In this document: piece after piece, positions 36,592 through 46,671 of the stretch | How the letters are laid out: every line of letters starts with the position of its first letter | Position numbering within the stretch: position 1 is the first letter of the stretch | Origin: Pseudomonas sp. Choline-02u-1 | Lineage (GTDB): Bacteria; Pseudomonadota; Gammaproteobacteria; Pseudomonadales; Pseudomonadaceae | Direction: 5' to 3' | Length of the DNA: 64,000 bases | Assembly: GCF_002836515.1 (NCBI RefSeq) | Contig: NZ_PJBC01000066.1 | Coordinates: 62,001 to 126,000 of the forward strand | Program-made: the position numbers and the translations under genes | The notes under the pieces: generated by a model | Seen by the model: only the letters and a program-made list of their open reading frames with translations | The model's database searches: none | Told to the model about the DNA's origin: nothing

Positions 36592-38302
36592 TCATGGGCC
36601 GGCCTGGTAGTGTGGATAGTCGGCTATCTCGAAGCCGCCATTGAACTGCGCCGAGGTTTTTTCGCAAATATGAATCACAGCATCGATGGCGCCGCGAAAG
36701 CAGGGCTCTGTCCAACCGGCATCTACCGAAAACGACTCGCCCGACAGATACAACCCGGAAACGCTCGAGTAGTCTCGGTTGTATCGCATCAGGCTGACAG
36801 CGTCGTGATAGGCGCCGGGGCGGTAAAGCTTGGCGCAACCCAGTGAGTTCCTGTGGTCATCCAGCGCTGCACGACGGCCTGCTCCAGGCCGATGTAAGGC
36901 GAGATGCGCTGCCCGATATTGCTGCAGTTCACCAGGATCCGATCAAGTTCTTCGGCGCATTCGGTGATCAGTTCCTTGTCGCTGAAACAGCAAAGTTTGG
37001 TCGCGTCGTCTTCCCAGGTATAACTGAGAAGAATGCAGTCGTAACTGTAGTGATCGTTATAGCGGTAGGTATAAACATCGTGGATGAAACTGTCCGTGAC
37101 GATCGCTTGGGGGATAGCGGTGTTGCCGGACAGAAAAGATTTCTTCAGCGGAGCGAACACCTTGCAGCTGGTTTCCCAATGCGCAGTCTTATAGGCATTG
37201 ATCGTCTCGAACGGCAACATTTGTGCAGTGAAATTTTCAAGCTTGATTCGTGTTTCGATCAGCCACGAAGGCAGCGTCATGATCACTGAATCAAAATCGC
37301 TGAAGTGTTCCTCGGCCTGCTGCGGCCGACTTTGCTTCCAGTTGTAGTAGACACGGGTTTTACCGTTGGCGAGCTTTTTCAACCGCGTGACGGAGCTGTC
37401 GGTCAGCAAGCCTTCGCGGTATTGCAGGCAGTGTTGGTAGGAAGACATCGGCACTTCATCTGGCTTGATGAACATAAGGCCTTCGCTCAGCGCCGCGAGC
37501 CCAAGGTAGCGCGGGCCTTCAAACTGCAGGCCGGTTGAATCGAAAACCGCATTGCTGCGGGCATGCTCACCAGATCACGGAAGGAAATGGCGTGATACCT
37601 GGCGACAATAGCTGCCCATACGGATTCCCATTGCTCACTCGCATAACTGTCGCAAACGTGTCGGGTCATACGGTCGGCGAACGCTCTCCATTTCGCATAG
37701 ACCGCTTGCAGTTCCTCTCCGGGAGGCAGGGTGCGACCATCGGCGTTTTTCCAGATCAGCATTTGCGGCGTAGCCGGCTTTGACAGGCTGCCCTCGCGCA
37801 GATAAATGCCGGTCGATCTGACCCATTGGCTGCCGGGATTGGCAAAGTCTGACAGGGCCAGCTCGAATATCGTCGCGTAGTAGGCCATCAGCGAACGACC
37901 GTCCTTTGGCGATTCTCCTTCGCGATTGAACAACGGCATGCGCATCGCGCCCATTTCGAAAGGGGTATGACTGGCCTTGGATTGAGGACTGCCGGGAACG
38001 GTCAGATGCCTGCCGCCGATTCGCGAGGATTGTTCAATCAGGGTTATATGGGTGAAGCCGCAGCGCAGTAATTCTCGGGCGGCCGTGAGGCCTGTAATGC
38101 CGGCGCCGATAATGCATATTCGATGGCTGGAATCAGTCGCTCGGGCGATTCCGCCTGGCTGCTCCAATAACGCCCGGTAGTCAAAACACAGATCCGGCGG
38201 ATTGGGGAAACGAGCTTTCCATTTGCCGGATGGCGAACGTTTGTTACGGGTTTCGAGGCCAGGAGCCTGGGAGGGGTAGTTGTAGCTGGAGCCGATGGTC
38301 AC
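36592..38302 (-). pseudogene. Flavin amino-acid 2-monooxygenase (DavB/IaaM/PAO-like), disrupted
   Basis: The minus-strand reading passes through three frames. Part 1 (38302 to about 37545) has the FAD motif ICIIGAGITGLTAAREL and runs to HAISFRDLVSMPAA. It then continues in another frame with VFDSTGLQFEGPRYLGLAAL and IKPDEVPMSSYQHC (to about 36840). A second shift at about 36840 leads into LGCAKLYRPGAYHDAVS and GLYLSGESFSVDAGWTEPCF, ending at 36592. Part 2 also seems to lack the roughly 90 residues the family has between the two pieces at the first break. Related enzymes oxidatively decarboxylate Lys, Trp or Phe to carboxamides. As sequenced no full protein can be made. Confidence 0.85.
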
Positions 38303-38439
38303 TGTTCATCTTCCCTGATGCGATGTGCTTGGAAAGAAGTCTGATCGGCGCAGCCTCGTCTGAACAGTCGTAAAACCGAGCCAGATGCTGTTCTGTTTTC
38401 GCTCATTTGTGTCGGAAGAAGGACAAAAATGAAGCTGTG

Positions 38440-38467
38440 CCCTGTGGGAGGACTACACCCACAGGGG
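38440..38467 (-). terminator. Possible terminator hairpin after the GlxA-type gene
   Basis: CCCTGTGGG-AGGACTACA-CCCACAGGGG lies 19 bases beyond the stop of the minus-strand regulator. There is no immediate T-run; ATTTTTG follows some 20 bases later on the minus strand. A weak case. Confidence 0.45.
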
Positions 38468-38485
38468 CTTCAAACTGACGGGAGT

Positions 38486-39481
38486 TTATGCAGCCTGCTG
38501 GAACTGCTGCCGATACTGGTTCGGCGACAGTTCGGTGTGCTGGCGGAACAATCGTGCGAAGAAACTCGCATCGTCGTAACCGACCTCATAGCTGATGGTC
38601 TTGATGCTCTTGCGCGTGCCGGAGAGCAAACCCTTGGCGGTCTCGATGCGCAGGCGCTGCAAGTAATGCAGTGGCTTGTCGCCGGTGGCGGTCTGGAAGC
38701 GGCGCATGAAGTTGCGGATGCTCATTCCATGCTCGCGAGCGACGTCTTCGAAGCGAAACTTGTCGGCGAAATGCTCTTCGAGCCAGTGCTGGATCTGCAG
38801 AATGATGACGTCCTGGTGCAGCTTTTGCCCGCCGAAGCCGATACGCCCCGGCGAGTAACTGCGCTGCACCTCGTACAGGATGTCGCGGGCCACGGCCTGC
38901 GCTACGTTCGAGCCGCAGAAGCGTTCGATCAGATAGATATAGAGATCGCAGGCTGAGGTGGTGCCGCCGGCACAGTAGAGGTTGTCGGCATCGGTCAGGT
39001 GCTTGTCCTGATTCAGATAGACCTTGGGGAAGCGCTCTGCGAAGGCATTGAAGAAGCGCCAATAGGTGGTCGCTTCCTTGCCATTGAGCAGCCCGGCTTC
39101 GGCAAGCCAGAACACCCCAGTGGCTTCGCCGCACAACACCGCGCCGCGCGCATGCTGTTCGCGCAGCCACGGCAGGATTTGCGGGTAACGGCCGCACAGC
39201 GTATCGAAATCGTCCCAGAACGCCGGGAGGATGATCACATCGGCGTTTTCCAGGCCGCCGTCGACCGGCATGACCACATCGCTGAAGCTTTTCACCGGTT
39301 TGCCATCGGGGCTGACCAGGCGCGTTTCGAACGCCGGCGTCAGGCCATGGCCCAGTTGTTTGCCGTAACGCAGGCTGGCCACGTGGAAAAAATCCTTGGC
39401 CTGCATGAGGGTGTAAGCGAAAACCCGGTCGATAGCCAGGATGCTGACGCGCCGCAAGGGCGGGGAGACGTGCTTGGACAT
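38486..39481 (-). CDS. GlxA-type transcriptional regulator (DJ-1/PfpI domain plus AraC domain)
   Basis: 331 residues. The N-terminal half is a DJ-1/PfpI-like sensor with the elbow cysteine in GAVLCGEATGVFWLAEAG. The C-terminal part (about 225-325) is an AraC-type DNA-binding domain with two helix-turn-helix motifs, seen in FEDVAREHGMSIRNFMRRF and ISYEVGYDDASFFARLFRQ. Regulators of this type often respond to small nitrogen compounds, but the inducer here is unknown. It is divergent from the acyl-CoA dehydrogenase across 151 bases and probably controls it. Confidence 0.92.
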   Translation of the reverse strand: MSKHVSPPLRRVSILAIDRVFAYTLMQAKDFFHVASLRYGKQLGHGLTPAFETRLVSPDGKPVKSFSDVVMPVDGGLENADVIILPAFWDDFDTLCGRYPQILPWLREQHARGAVLCGEATGVFWLAEAGLLNGKEATTYWRFFNAFAERFPKVYLNQDKHLTDADNLYCAGGTTSACDLYIYLIERFCGSNVAQAVARDILYEVQRSYSPGRIGFGGQKLHQDVIILQIQHWLEEHFADKFRFEDVAREHGMSIRNFMRRFQTATGDKPLHYLQRLRIETAKGLLSGTRKSIKTISYEVGYDDASFFARLFRQHTELSPNQYRQQFQQAA

Positions 39482-39632
39482 AATTCAACTTTTGTTTTGT
39501 TTTTATAAGGGAAAGTGGTCACCAGACGGCTGGATCGTCTTATTTTTTGTCGGATGTGTCCAGTGTCCCGTAGCAGGAGTCGGGCTTAGTCTCTGAGAGC
39601 CTTATCCCTCCAACAACAAAGAAAGGTGCCGC

Positions 39633-40769
39633 ATGATCCCCAGAACCCTGTTCAGTTCCGAGCACGAATTGTTCCGCGACAGCGTACGAACTTTCCTCGA
39701 AAAAGAAGCTGTGCCGTATCACGCGCAATGGGAGAAGCAGGGGCACATCGATCGCGCACTCTGGAACAAAGCGGGGGAGGCCGGGATGCTCTGTTCGCAT
39801 TTGCCGGAGGAGTACGGCGGGCTGGGCGCGGACTTCCTCTACAGCGCCGTGGTGATTGAAGAGGTCGGGCGTCTCGGGCTGACTGGCATCGGGTTTTCGC
39901 TGCATTCGGACATCGTCGCGCCGTACATCCTGCATTACGGCAGCGAGGCGCTGAAGCACAAATACTTGCCTAAACTGGTCTCGGGCGAAATGGTCACAGC
40001 GATTGCCATGACCGAGCCTGGCGCTGGTTCCGACCTGCAAGGCGTGAAAACCACGGCGGTGCTGGACGGTGACGAATATGTGATCAACGGCTCGAAAACC
40101 TTCATCACCAACGGCTTCCTGGCTGACCTGGTGATCGTGGTGGCCAAGACCGACCCGAAGGCTGGGGCCAAGGGTACCAGCCTGTTTCTGGTGGAGGCGA
40201 ATACGCCGGGCTTCGAGAAGGGCAAGCGCCTGGAAAAGGTCGGCATGAAAGCGCAGGACACTTCGGAACTGTTCTTCCAGGATGTGCGCGTGCCGAAGGA
40301 AAACCTTCTCGGCCAGGCGGGTGCCGGGTTTGCGTATCTGATGCAGGAGTTGCCGCAAGAGCGACTGACCGTGGCCATCGGCGGGCTGGCCTCGGCCGAG
40401 GCGGCGCTGCAATGGACGCTGGATTACACCCGTGATCGCAAGGCGTTCGGCAAGGCGATTGCCGACTTCCAGAATACCCGCTTCAAACTGGCCGAAATGG
40501 CTACCGAGATTCAGATCGGCCGGGTCTTCGTCGACCGCTGCCTGGAGCTGCACCTGCAGGGCAAACTCGATGTGCCAACAGCGGCGATGGCCAAGTATTG
40601 GGGCACCGACCTGCAATGCAAAGTACTCGACGAGTGCGTGCAACTGCATGGCGGTTACGGCTTCATGTGGGAATACCCGGTCGCCCGGGCGTGGGCGGAT
40701 GCACGGGTACAGCGGATTTATGCCGGCACCAACGAAATCATGAAGGAGATTATTGCGCGGTCGCTCTGA
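39633..40769 (+). CDS. Acyl-CoA dehydrogenase (IVD/LCAD-like active site)
   Basis: 378 residues. The FAD and substrate signatures are AMTEPGAGSDLQGVKT and QLHGGYGFMWEYPVARAWAD. At the usual MCAD-type catalytic position the motif reads YAGTNEI, with Ala in place of Glu. A Glu in LMQELPQERLTVA instead matches the helix-G position used by isovaleryl-CoA and long-chain dehydrogenases, so the enzyme should still be active. It adds an alpha-beta double bond to an acyl-CoA, likely branched or long. It is preceded by AAAGG and divergent from the GlxA-type regulator. Confidence 0.93.
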   Translation: MIPRTLFSSEHELFRDSVRTFLEKEAVPYHAQWEKQGHIDRALWNKAGEAGMLCSHLPEEYGGLGADFLYSAVVIEEVGRLGLTGIGFSLHSDIVAPYILHYGSEALKHKYLPKLVSGEMVTAIAMTEPGAGSDLQGVKTTAVLDGDEYVINGSKTFITNGFLADLVIVVAKTDPKAGAKGTSLFLVEANTPGFEKGKRLEKVGMKAQDTSELFFQDVRVPKENLLGQAGAGFAYLMQELPQERLTVAIGGLASAEAALQWTLDYTRDRKAFGKAIADFQNTRFKLAEMATEIQIGRVFVDRCLELHLQGKLDVPTAAMAKYWGTDLQCKVLDECVQLHGGYGFMWEYPVARAWADARVQRIYAGTNEIMKEIIARSL

Positions 40770-40776
40770 GAGGCAT

Positions 40777-40887
40777 GATCGTTCCCACGCTCTGCGTGGC
40801 AATGCCGCCGGGGACGCTCCGCGTTCCGCTGTGGATGTAACGCGGAGCGCCACGGGAAAAATTCCCACGCGGAGCGTGGGAACGATC
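40777..40887. repeat. Long inverted repeat (family C, GATCGTTCCCACGCTC)
   Basis: GATCGTTCCCACGCTC at 40777-40792 and its exact reverse complement at 40872-40887. Inside are further nested GCGGAGC/GCTCCGC repeats. It lies between the convergent acyl-CoA dehydrogenase and tas genes and is the only copy of this family in the window. Confidence 0.9.
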
Positions 40888-40910
40888 AGACGGGACGGTT
40901 GGGCGGTGGG

Positions 40911-41951
<1,041 letters not shown>

Positions 41952-42119
41952 CGGGTGCTCCTTGGGCAAAACAATCATAAAAGCAGGTTGAAAAAATTTT
42001 CGCAATCTGCATAATTGCCGACCTCTTTCTGCAGTGGAAGTGATGCGCCGCCGCCGAAGAATCTTGCCGTTGAACGGACGCGCCGACCCGAGCCCCCGAA
42101 AGCGTCTGTATCCGGCTGC

Positions 42120-42155
42120 CTTTGACTTGTCAAAGTACGCACTATTCAGTAAGAT
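42120..42155 (+). promoter_or_regulatory. Promoter region of rplM-rpsI with palindrome
   Basis: TTGTCA (42127-42132), 17 bases, TAAGAT (42150-42155) is the better sigma70-type pair; TTGACT (42122-42127) with TATTCA (42143-42148) is an alternative. The -35 region is covered by the perfect palindrome CTTTGACTTGTCAAAG (42120-42135). Confidence 0.55.
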
Positions 42156-42195
42156 CCGCCGTCTTATTTACAGGCGGCCCCTGAGGCTATAAAGA

Positions 42196-42624
42196 ATGAA
42201 AACTTTTACTGCTAAACCGGAAACAGTAAAGCGCGACTGGTTTGTCGTCGACGCTGCTGGTCAGACCCTGGGTCGTCTGGCCACCGAAATCGCGAGCCGT
42301 CTGCGTGGCAAGCACAAGCCTGAGTACACTCCTCACGTTGACACCGGCGACTACATCGTCGTCATCAACGCCGAGCAGATCCGTGTTACCGGCGCTAAAA
42401 CCACTGACAAAATGTACTACTCCCACTCCGGTTTCCCGGGCGGCATCAAGTCGATCAACTTTGAAAAGCTGATCGCCAAAGCCCCTGAGCGCGTGATCGA
42501 GACCGCGGTTAAAGGCATGCTGCCTAAAAACCCACTGGGTCGCGACATGTACCGTAAGCTGAAAGTCTATGCGGGCGCTGCACACCCTCATACTGCTCAG
42601 CAGCCCCAAGAACTGAAGATTTAA
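42196..42624 (+). CDS. rplM: 50S ribosomal protein L13
   Basis: 142 residues, exactly the usual size. [20 protein letters not shown] is the conserved start, and [19 protein letters not shown] and [19 protein letters not shown] are the family signature. L13 is an early assembly protein of the large subunit. GAGG at 42184-42187 serves as ribosome-binding site. It is followed 14 bases later by rpsI in one operon. Confidence 0.99.
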   Translation: MKTFTAKPETVKRDWFVVDAAGQTLGRLATEIASRLRGKHKPEYTPHVDTGDYIVVINAEQIRVTGAKTTDKMYYSHSGFPGGIKSINFEKLIAKAPERVIETAVKGMLPKNPLGRDMYRKLKVYAGAAHPHTAQQPQELKI

Positions 42625-42638
42625 CGGAATAGTTCATT

Positions 42639-43031
42639 ATGTCGGCGACTCAAAATTACGGCACTGGCCGTCGCAAGACCGCAACCGCACGCGTTTTCCT
42701 GCGTCCGGGTACTGGTAACATCTCCATCAACAACCGTTCGCTGGATAACTTCTTCGGCCGCGAAACTGCCCGCATGGTAGTTCGTCAGCCGCTGGAGCTG
42801 ACCGAGACTGTCGAGAAGTTCGACATCTACGTCACCGTGATCGGCGGTGGTGTAAGTGGTCAGGCTGGCGCAATCCGCCACGGCATCACTCGCGCTCTGA
42901 TGGACTACGACGAAACCCTGCGTAGCGCTCTGCGCAAAGCTGGCTTCGTTACCCGCGACGCCCGTGAAGTTGAACGTAAGAAAGTGGGTCTGCGTAAAGC
43001 GCGTAAGCGTCCGCAGTACTCGAAGCGTTAA
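42639..43031 (+). CDS. rpsI: 30S ribosomal protein S9
   Basis: 130 residues, standard. The N-terminus [20 protein letters not shown], the middle [19 protein letters not shown], and the basic tail [12 protein letters not shown] that reaches the decoding centre are all conserved. It is the second gene of the rplM-rpsI operon and is followed by a strong terminator. Confidence 0.99.
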   Translation: MSATQNYGTGRRKTATARVFLRPGTGNISINNRSLDNFFGRETARMVVRQPLELTETVEKFDIYVTVIGGGVSGQAGAIRHGITRALMDYDETLRSALRKAGFVTRDAREVERKKVGLRKARKRPQYSKR

Positions 43032-43055
43032 TTCCGCTTCCACGTTCAAAAAAGA

Positions 43056-43089
43056 ACGCCCGCCTCCTCACGGAAGCGGGCGTTTTTTT
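43056..43089 (+). terminator. Rho-independent terminator after rpsI
   Basis: AACGCCCGC-CTCCTCACGGAA-GCGGGCGTTTTTTT. Confidence 0.93.
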
Positions 43090-43126
43090 ATGCCTGCGAT
43101 TTATCAAAGAATTGCGTTGTGACAAC

Positions 43127-43153
43127 TTGCCACAGCCGTAGACCCCCTATACT
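43127..43153 (+). promoter_or_regulatory. Candidate promoter of petABC
   Basis: TTGCCA (43127-43132) and TATACT (43148-43153), 15 bases apart. The -10 is near consensus, the spacing short. It would give a leader of about 145 bases before petA. Confidence 0.45.
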
Positions 43154-43304
43154 CCAAGGCTTAAGGGGCTTAGCCCCAGGGAATTAACCTTGTCAGAATT
43201 GGGGGTTTTCATTACCATTCGGGCAAAATTTTTATAAGTAACATTTGATTTATTTAGTAGACGCCTGATTTAACAGGCCAAAAAAGCTGATGGGAGAGGA
43301 CTGA

Positions 43305-43898
43305 ATGAGCAATGACGGCGTGAATGCAGGCCGGCGTCGCTTCTTGGTGGCAGCCACATCCGTGGTGGGTGCTGCAGGAGCGGTGGGGGCTGCGGTCCCG
43401 TTCGTGGGGTCATGGTTTCCCAGTGCCAAGGCAAAAGCTGCCGGTGCACCGGTGAAAGTGAATGTCAGCAAAATCGAGCCAGGCCAGCAGATGATTGCTG
43501 AGTGGCGCGGCCAGCCGGTATTCATTGTCCGCCGTACTGAGGAAATCCTGGGGAATCTCAAGAAGATCGAGGGCCAGCTCTCTGATCCGACTTCCAAAAA
43601 CTCCACACAACCCACTTATGTCGACCCTGAAGTACGCTCGATCAAGCCGGAAATTCTGCTGCTGATCGGGATCTGTACGCACCTGGGTTGCTCACCGACC
43701 TTCCGTCCCGAAGTGGCACCTGCTGATCTGGGCAAAGACTGGGTAGGCGGTTATTTCTGCCCTTGTCACGGTTCCCACTACGATCTGGCTGGCCGCGTCT
43801 ACAAGTCGCAACCTGCGCCCTTGAACCTGCCAGTTCCCCCGCATTCCTATGAGACTGATGACCTGATTGTCATTGGCGTCGATACGGAGAAAGCGTGA
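43305..43898 (+). CDS. petA: Ubiquinol-cytochrome c reductase, Rieske iron-sulfur subunit
   Basis: 197 residues. The N-terminus has RRRFLVAATSVVGAAG, a twin-arginine-type membrane anchor typical of Rieske proteins. The [2Fe-2S] ligands are in CTHLGCS (124-130) and CPCHGSHYD (152-160). The protein carries electrons from ubiquinol to cytochrome c1 on the periplasmic side. Stop and start overlap with petB (TGATG), so the operon is translationally coupled. Confidence 0.98.
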   Translation: MSNDGVNAGRRRFLVAATSVVGAAGAVGAAVPFVGSWFPSAKAKAAGAPVKVNVSKIEPGQQMIAEWRGQPVFIVRRTEEILGNLKKIEGQLSDPTSKNSTQPTYVDPEVRSIKPEILLLIGICTHLGCSPTFRPEVAPADLGKDWVGGYFCPCHGSHYDLAGRVYKSQPAPLNLPVPPHSYETDDLIVIGVDTEKA

Positions 43899-45109
43899 TG
43901 AGCAAGTTCATGGACTGGGTTGATGCGCGCTTTCCCGCGACCAAAATGTGGGAAGACCATCTCAGCAAGTATTACGCCCCAAAAAACTTCAACTTCTTCT
44001 ATTTCTTCGGTTCCCTGGCGCTGCTGGTGCTGGTCAATCAGATCGTCACCGGTGTCTGGCTGACCATGAGCTACACGCCGTCGGCAGAAGAGGCTTTCGC
44101 TTCCGTCGAATACATCATGCGCGACGTCGAGTACGGCTCGATCCTGCGTCTGCTGCACTCGACTGGCGCCTCGGCGTTCTTCATTGTTGTGTACCTGCAC
44201 ATGTTCCGTGGCTTGCTCTACGGTTCGTATCAAAAGCCGCGCGAGCTGGTCTGGGTGTTCGGCATGCTGATTTACCTGGCGCTGATGGCCGAAGCATTCA
44301 TGGGTTACCTGCTGCCGTGGGGCCAGATGTCCTACTGGGGTGCCCAAGTGATCATCTCGCTGTTCGGTGCGATTCCGCTGATCGGCGATGACCTGACCCA
44401 GTGGATTCGTGGTGACTACCTGATTTCCGGAATCACCCTGAACCGCTTTTTCGCCTTGCACGTTGTTGCGCTGCCGATCGTGATCCTCGGTCTGGTGGTG
44501 CTGCACATTCTGGCGCTGCACGAAGTGGGTTCGAACAACCCTGACGGCGTTGATATCAAGAAGCACAAAGACGAAAACGGCATTCCCCTGGACGGCATCG
44601 CATTCCACCCGTACTACACGGTGAAGGATATTGTCGGCGTCGTGGTGTTCCTGTTCATTTTCTGCTTCATTGTGTTCTTCTTTCCGGAAATGGGCGGCTA
44701 CTTCCTCGAAAAGCCTAACTTCGAGCCGGCTAACCCGTTCAAGACTCCCGAACATATTGCTCCGGTCTGGTACTTCACACCGTTTTACGCAATCCTGCGC
44801 GCGGTGCCGGACAAACTCATGGGCGTAATTGCCATGGGCGCGGCCATTGCGGTGCTCTTCGTGCTGCCGTGGCTGGATCGCAGTCCGGTCAAGTCGATGC
44901 GCTACAAGGGCTGGCTGAGCAAGATCTGGCTGGTGGTGTTCTGCATTTCCTTCGTGATCCTGGGTGTGCTCGGTGTGCTTGCGCCGACGCCGGGGCGCAC
45001 GTTGCTGTCGCAGGTCTGCACCTTCCTGTACTTCGCCTACTTCATTCTGATGCCGTTCTACACCCGGCTCGAGAAGACCAAACCGGTTCCGGAAAGGGTG
45101 ACTGGCTGA
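43898..45109 (+). CDS. petB: Cytochrome b of the bc1 complex
   Basis: 403 residues, full length with eight membrane segments. The b-heme histidines fall in LLHSTGASAFFIVVYLHMFR and FALHVVALPIVILGLVVLH. The quinol-site PEWY-like motif appears as PVWYFTPFYAILR. It provides both quinone sites and the two b hemes of complex III. ATG 43898 overlaps the petA stop; an in-frame GTG at 43895 is less likely. It overlaps petC by one base (TGATG). Confidence 0.98.
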   Translation: MSKFMDWVDARFPATKMWEDHLSKYYAPKNFNFFYFFGSLALLVLVNQIVTGVWLTMSYTPSAEEAFASVEYIMRDVEYGSILRLLHSTGASAFFIVVYLHMFRGLLYGSYQKPRELVWVFGMLIYLALMAEAFMGYLLPWGQMSYWGAQVIISLFGAIPLIGDDLTQWIRGDYLISGITLNRFFALHVVALPIVILGLVVLHILALHEVGSNNPDGVDIKKHKDENGIPLDGIAFHPYYTVKDIVGVVVFLFIFCFIVFFFPEMGGYFLEKPNFEPANPFKTPEHIAPVWYFTPFYAILRAVPDKLMGVIAMGAAIAVLFVLPWLDRSPVKSMRYKGWLSKIWLVVFCISFVILGVLGVLAPTPGRTLLSQVCTFLYFAYFILMPFYTRLEKTKPVPERVTG

Positions 45110-45891
45110 TGAAAAAGTTATTTTTTGCTCTGATTTTTGCTGCGCTGCCTGCCCTGTCTTTTGCCGCCGGGGGGCATGGTCCGGAACTGGAAAGTGTCGA
45201 TATCGACGTCTCCGACAAAGCTGCCCTGCAGGATGGTGCGCGGACCTTTGCCAACTATTGCATGGGTTGCCACAGCGCCAAGTTCCAGCGTTACGAGCGC
45301 GTTGCCGATGACCTCGGCATACCGCACGAATTGATGCTGGAGAAGCTTGTATTCACGGGCGCCAAGATCGGTGACCACATGAACATCGGCATGCAGCCGG
45401 CCGACGCCAAAACGTGGTTTGGCGCGGCGCCGCCGGATCTGACCCTCGTAGCACGCGTGCGCGGCACCGACTGGCTCTACGGTTACCTGAAGTCGTTCTA
45501 CGAAGATCCGGCGCGTCCTTGGGGCGTCAACAACAAGGTCTTCCCGAACGTCGGCATGCCGAACGTACTGGTTGGCCTGCAGGGTCGCCAGGTTGTCGGC
45601 TGCAAGCAGGTGCAGATCGTCGAGGACGGCAAGAAGCAATACGATCCACTGACCGGCACGCCGCTGACGCATGAAGCGTGCGATCAGTTGACCATCGTGC
45701 CCAAGTCCGGTGCTCTGAACGAAGAGCAGTTCGATGAGAAGGTCAAGAATCTGGTAACCTTCCTGGCTTACTCGGCTAACCCGGTCAAGCTGCAACATCA
45801 GCGCATCGGTACTTATGTCTTGCTGTACCTGGCGTTCTTCTTCGTGTTCGCCTACCTGCTCAAGCGTGAATACTGGAAAGACGTGCACTGA
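45109..45891 (+). CDS. petC: Cytochrome c1 of the bc1 complex
   Basis: 260 residues. A signal peptide (KKLFFALIFAALPALSFAA) is followed by the heme-binding CMGCH at residues 51-55. The axial Met is probably in the later NVGMPNVL region. The C-terminal anchor is VLLYLAFFFVFAYLLKREYW. It passes electrons to soluble cytochrome c. The start overlaps the petB stop; reading frames extending further upstream inside petB are not used. A very long terminator hairpin follows. Confidence 0.97.
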   Translation: MKKLFFALIFAALPALSFAAGGHGPELESVDIDVSDKAALQDGARTFANYCMGCHSAKFQRYERVADDLGIPHELMLEKLVFTGAKIGDHMNIGMQPADAKTWFGAAPPDLTLVARVRGTDWLYGYLKSFYEDPARPWGVNNKVFPNVGMPNVLVGLQGRQVVGCKQVQIVEDGKKQYDPLTGTPLTHEACDQLTIVPKSGALNEEQFDEKVKNLVTFLAYSANPVKLQHQRIGTYVLLYLAFFFVFAYLLKREYWKDVH

Positions 45892-45915
45892 TACGCTTCA
45901 AGCATTGCTGTTAAT

Positions 45916-46000
45916 CGCGCGCGCCCAAGGGCGCCTCCGCTAAAGCAGGGTCTGCTCGGTCAGACCCTGCAGGAGGTGCCCTCTGGGCGCGCGCGTTTTT
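45916..46000 (+). terminator. Very long terminator hairpin after petABC
   Basis: CGCGCGCGCCC (45916-45926) pairs with GGGCGCGCGCG (45985-45995); GGGCGCCTCC (45929-45938) with GGAGGTGCCC (45972-45981, one G-U); and GCAGGGTCTG (45945-45954) with CAGACCCTGC (45961-45970). A TTTTT run ends it. In total about 31 base pairs, much longer than the other terminators here. Confidence 0.9.
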
Positions 46001-46037
46001 CCGGTTCCGACAAATTCAACAAGCGAGGAGGATCGCC

Positions 46038-46655
46038 ATGGGCGTGACCAATCGGTTGGCCTGTTACTCCGACCCCGCCGACCACTATTCCCACCGAGTG
46101 CGCATCGTGCTTGCAGAGAAGGGTGTCAGCGCCGAAATCATTTACGTGGAAGCCGGCCGGCAGCCGCCTAAACTGATTGAGGTGAACCCTTACGGCAGTC
46201 TGCCGACGCTGGTCGATCGTGACCTGGCGTTGTGGGAGTCGACCGTGGTGATGGAGTATCTGGATGAGCGTTACCCGCATCCGCCGCTGATGCCGGTTTA
46301 TCCGGTGGCGCGAGCCAACAGCCGTCTGCTGATTCACAGGATTCAGCGTGACTGGTGCGGACTGGTGGATCTGATTCTGGATCCCAAGAGCAAAGAGGCC
46401 GCAAGGGTCGTGGCGCGCAAGGAATTGCGCGAAAGCCTGACCGGCGTTTCGCCGCTGTTCGCCGACAAACCGTTCTTCCTCAGTGAGGAACAAAGTCTGG
46501 TGGATTGCTGCCTATTACCCATACTCTGGCGTTTGCCGATTCTGGGTATTGAACTGCCGCGGCCGGCCAAGCCGCTGCTTGATTATATGGAGCGTCAGTT
46601 TGCGCGTGAGGCTTTCCAGGCGAGTCTGTCTGGTGTCGAACGCGATATGCGCTAA
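46038..46655 (+). CDS. sspA: Stringent starvation protein A
   Basis: 205 residues, GST-like fold. The N-terminal [20 protein letters not shown] and the [20 protein letters not shown] motif are typical. It binds RNA polymerase and acts on starvation and virulence genes; it is not thought to be an active transferase. The ribosome-binding site is GCGAGGAGGA. The sspB gene follows 16 bases later. Confidence 0.96.
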   Translation: MGVTNRLACYSDPADHYSHRVRIVLAEKGVSAEIIYVEAGRQPPKLIEVNPYGSLPTLVDRDLALWESTVVMEYLDERYPHPPLMPVYPVARANSRLLIHRIQRDWCGLVDLILDPKSKEAARVVARKELRESLTGVSPLFADKPFFLSEEQSLVDCCLLPILWRLPILGIELPRPAKPLLDYMERQFAREAFQASLSGVERDMR

Positions 46656-46671
46656 GGCTTAAGGAGCCGCT

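Noticed and set aside
37487-38302. The N-terminal part of the monooxygenase as a complete 271-residue gene
   Set aside because: It stops just after a frame change, and the family sequence continues in the next frame, so it is one part of a broken gene.
40777-40887. The long inverted repeat as a terminator or small RNA gene
   Set aside because: It has no T-run, and the outer arm is a repeat type I know from many Pseudomonas intergenic sites, so it is better called a repeat.
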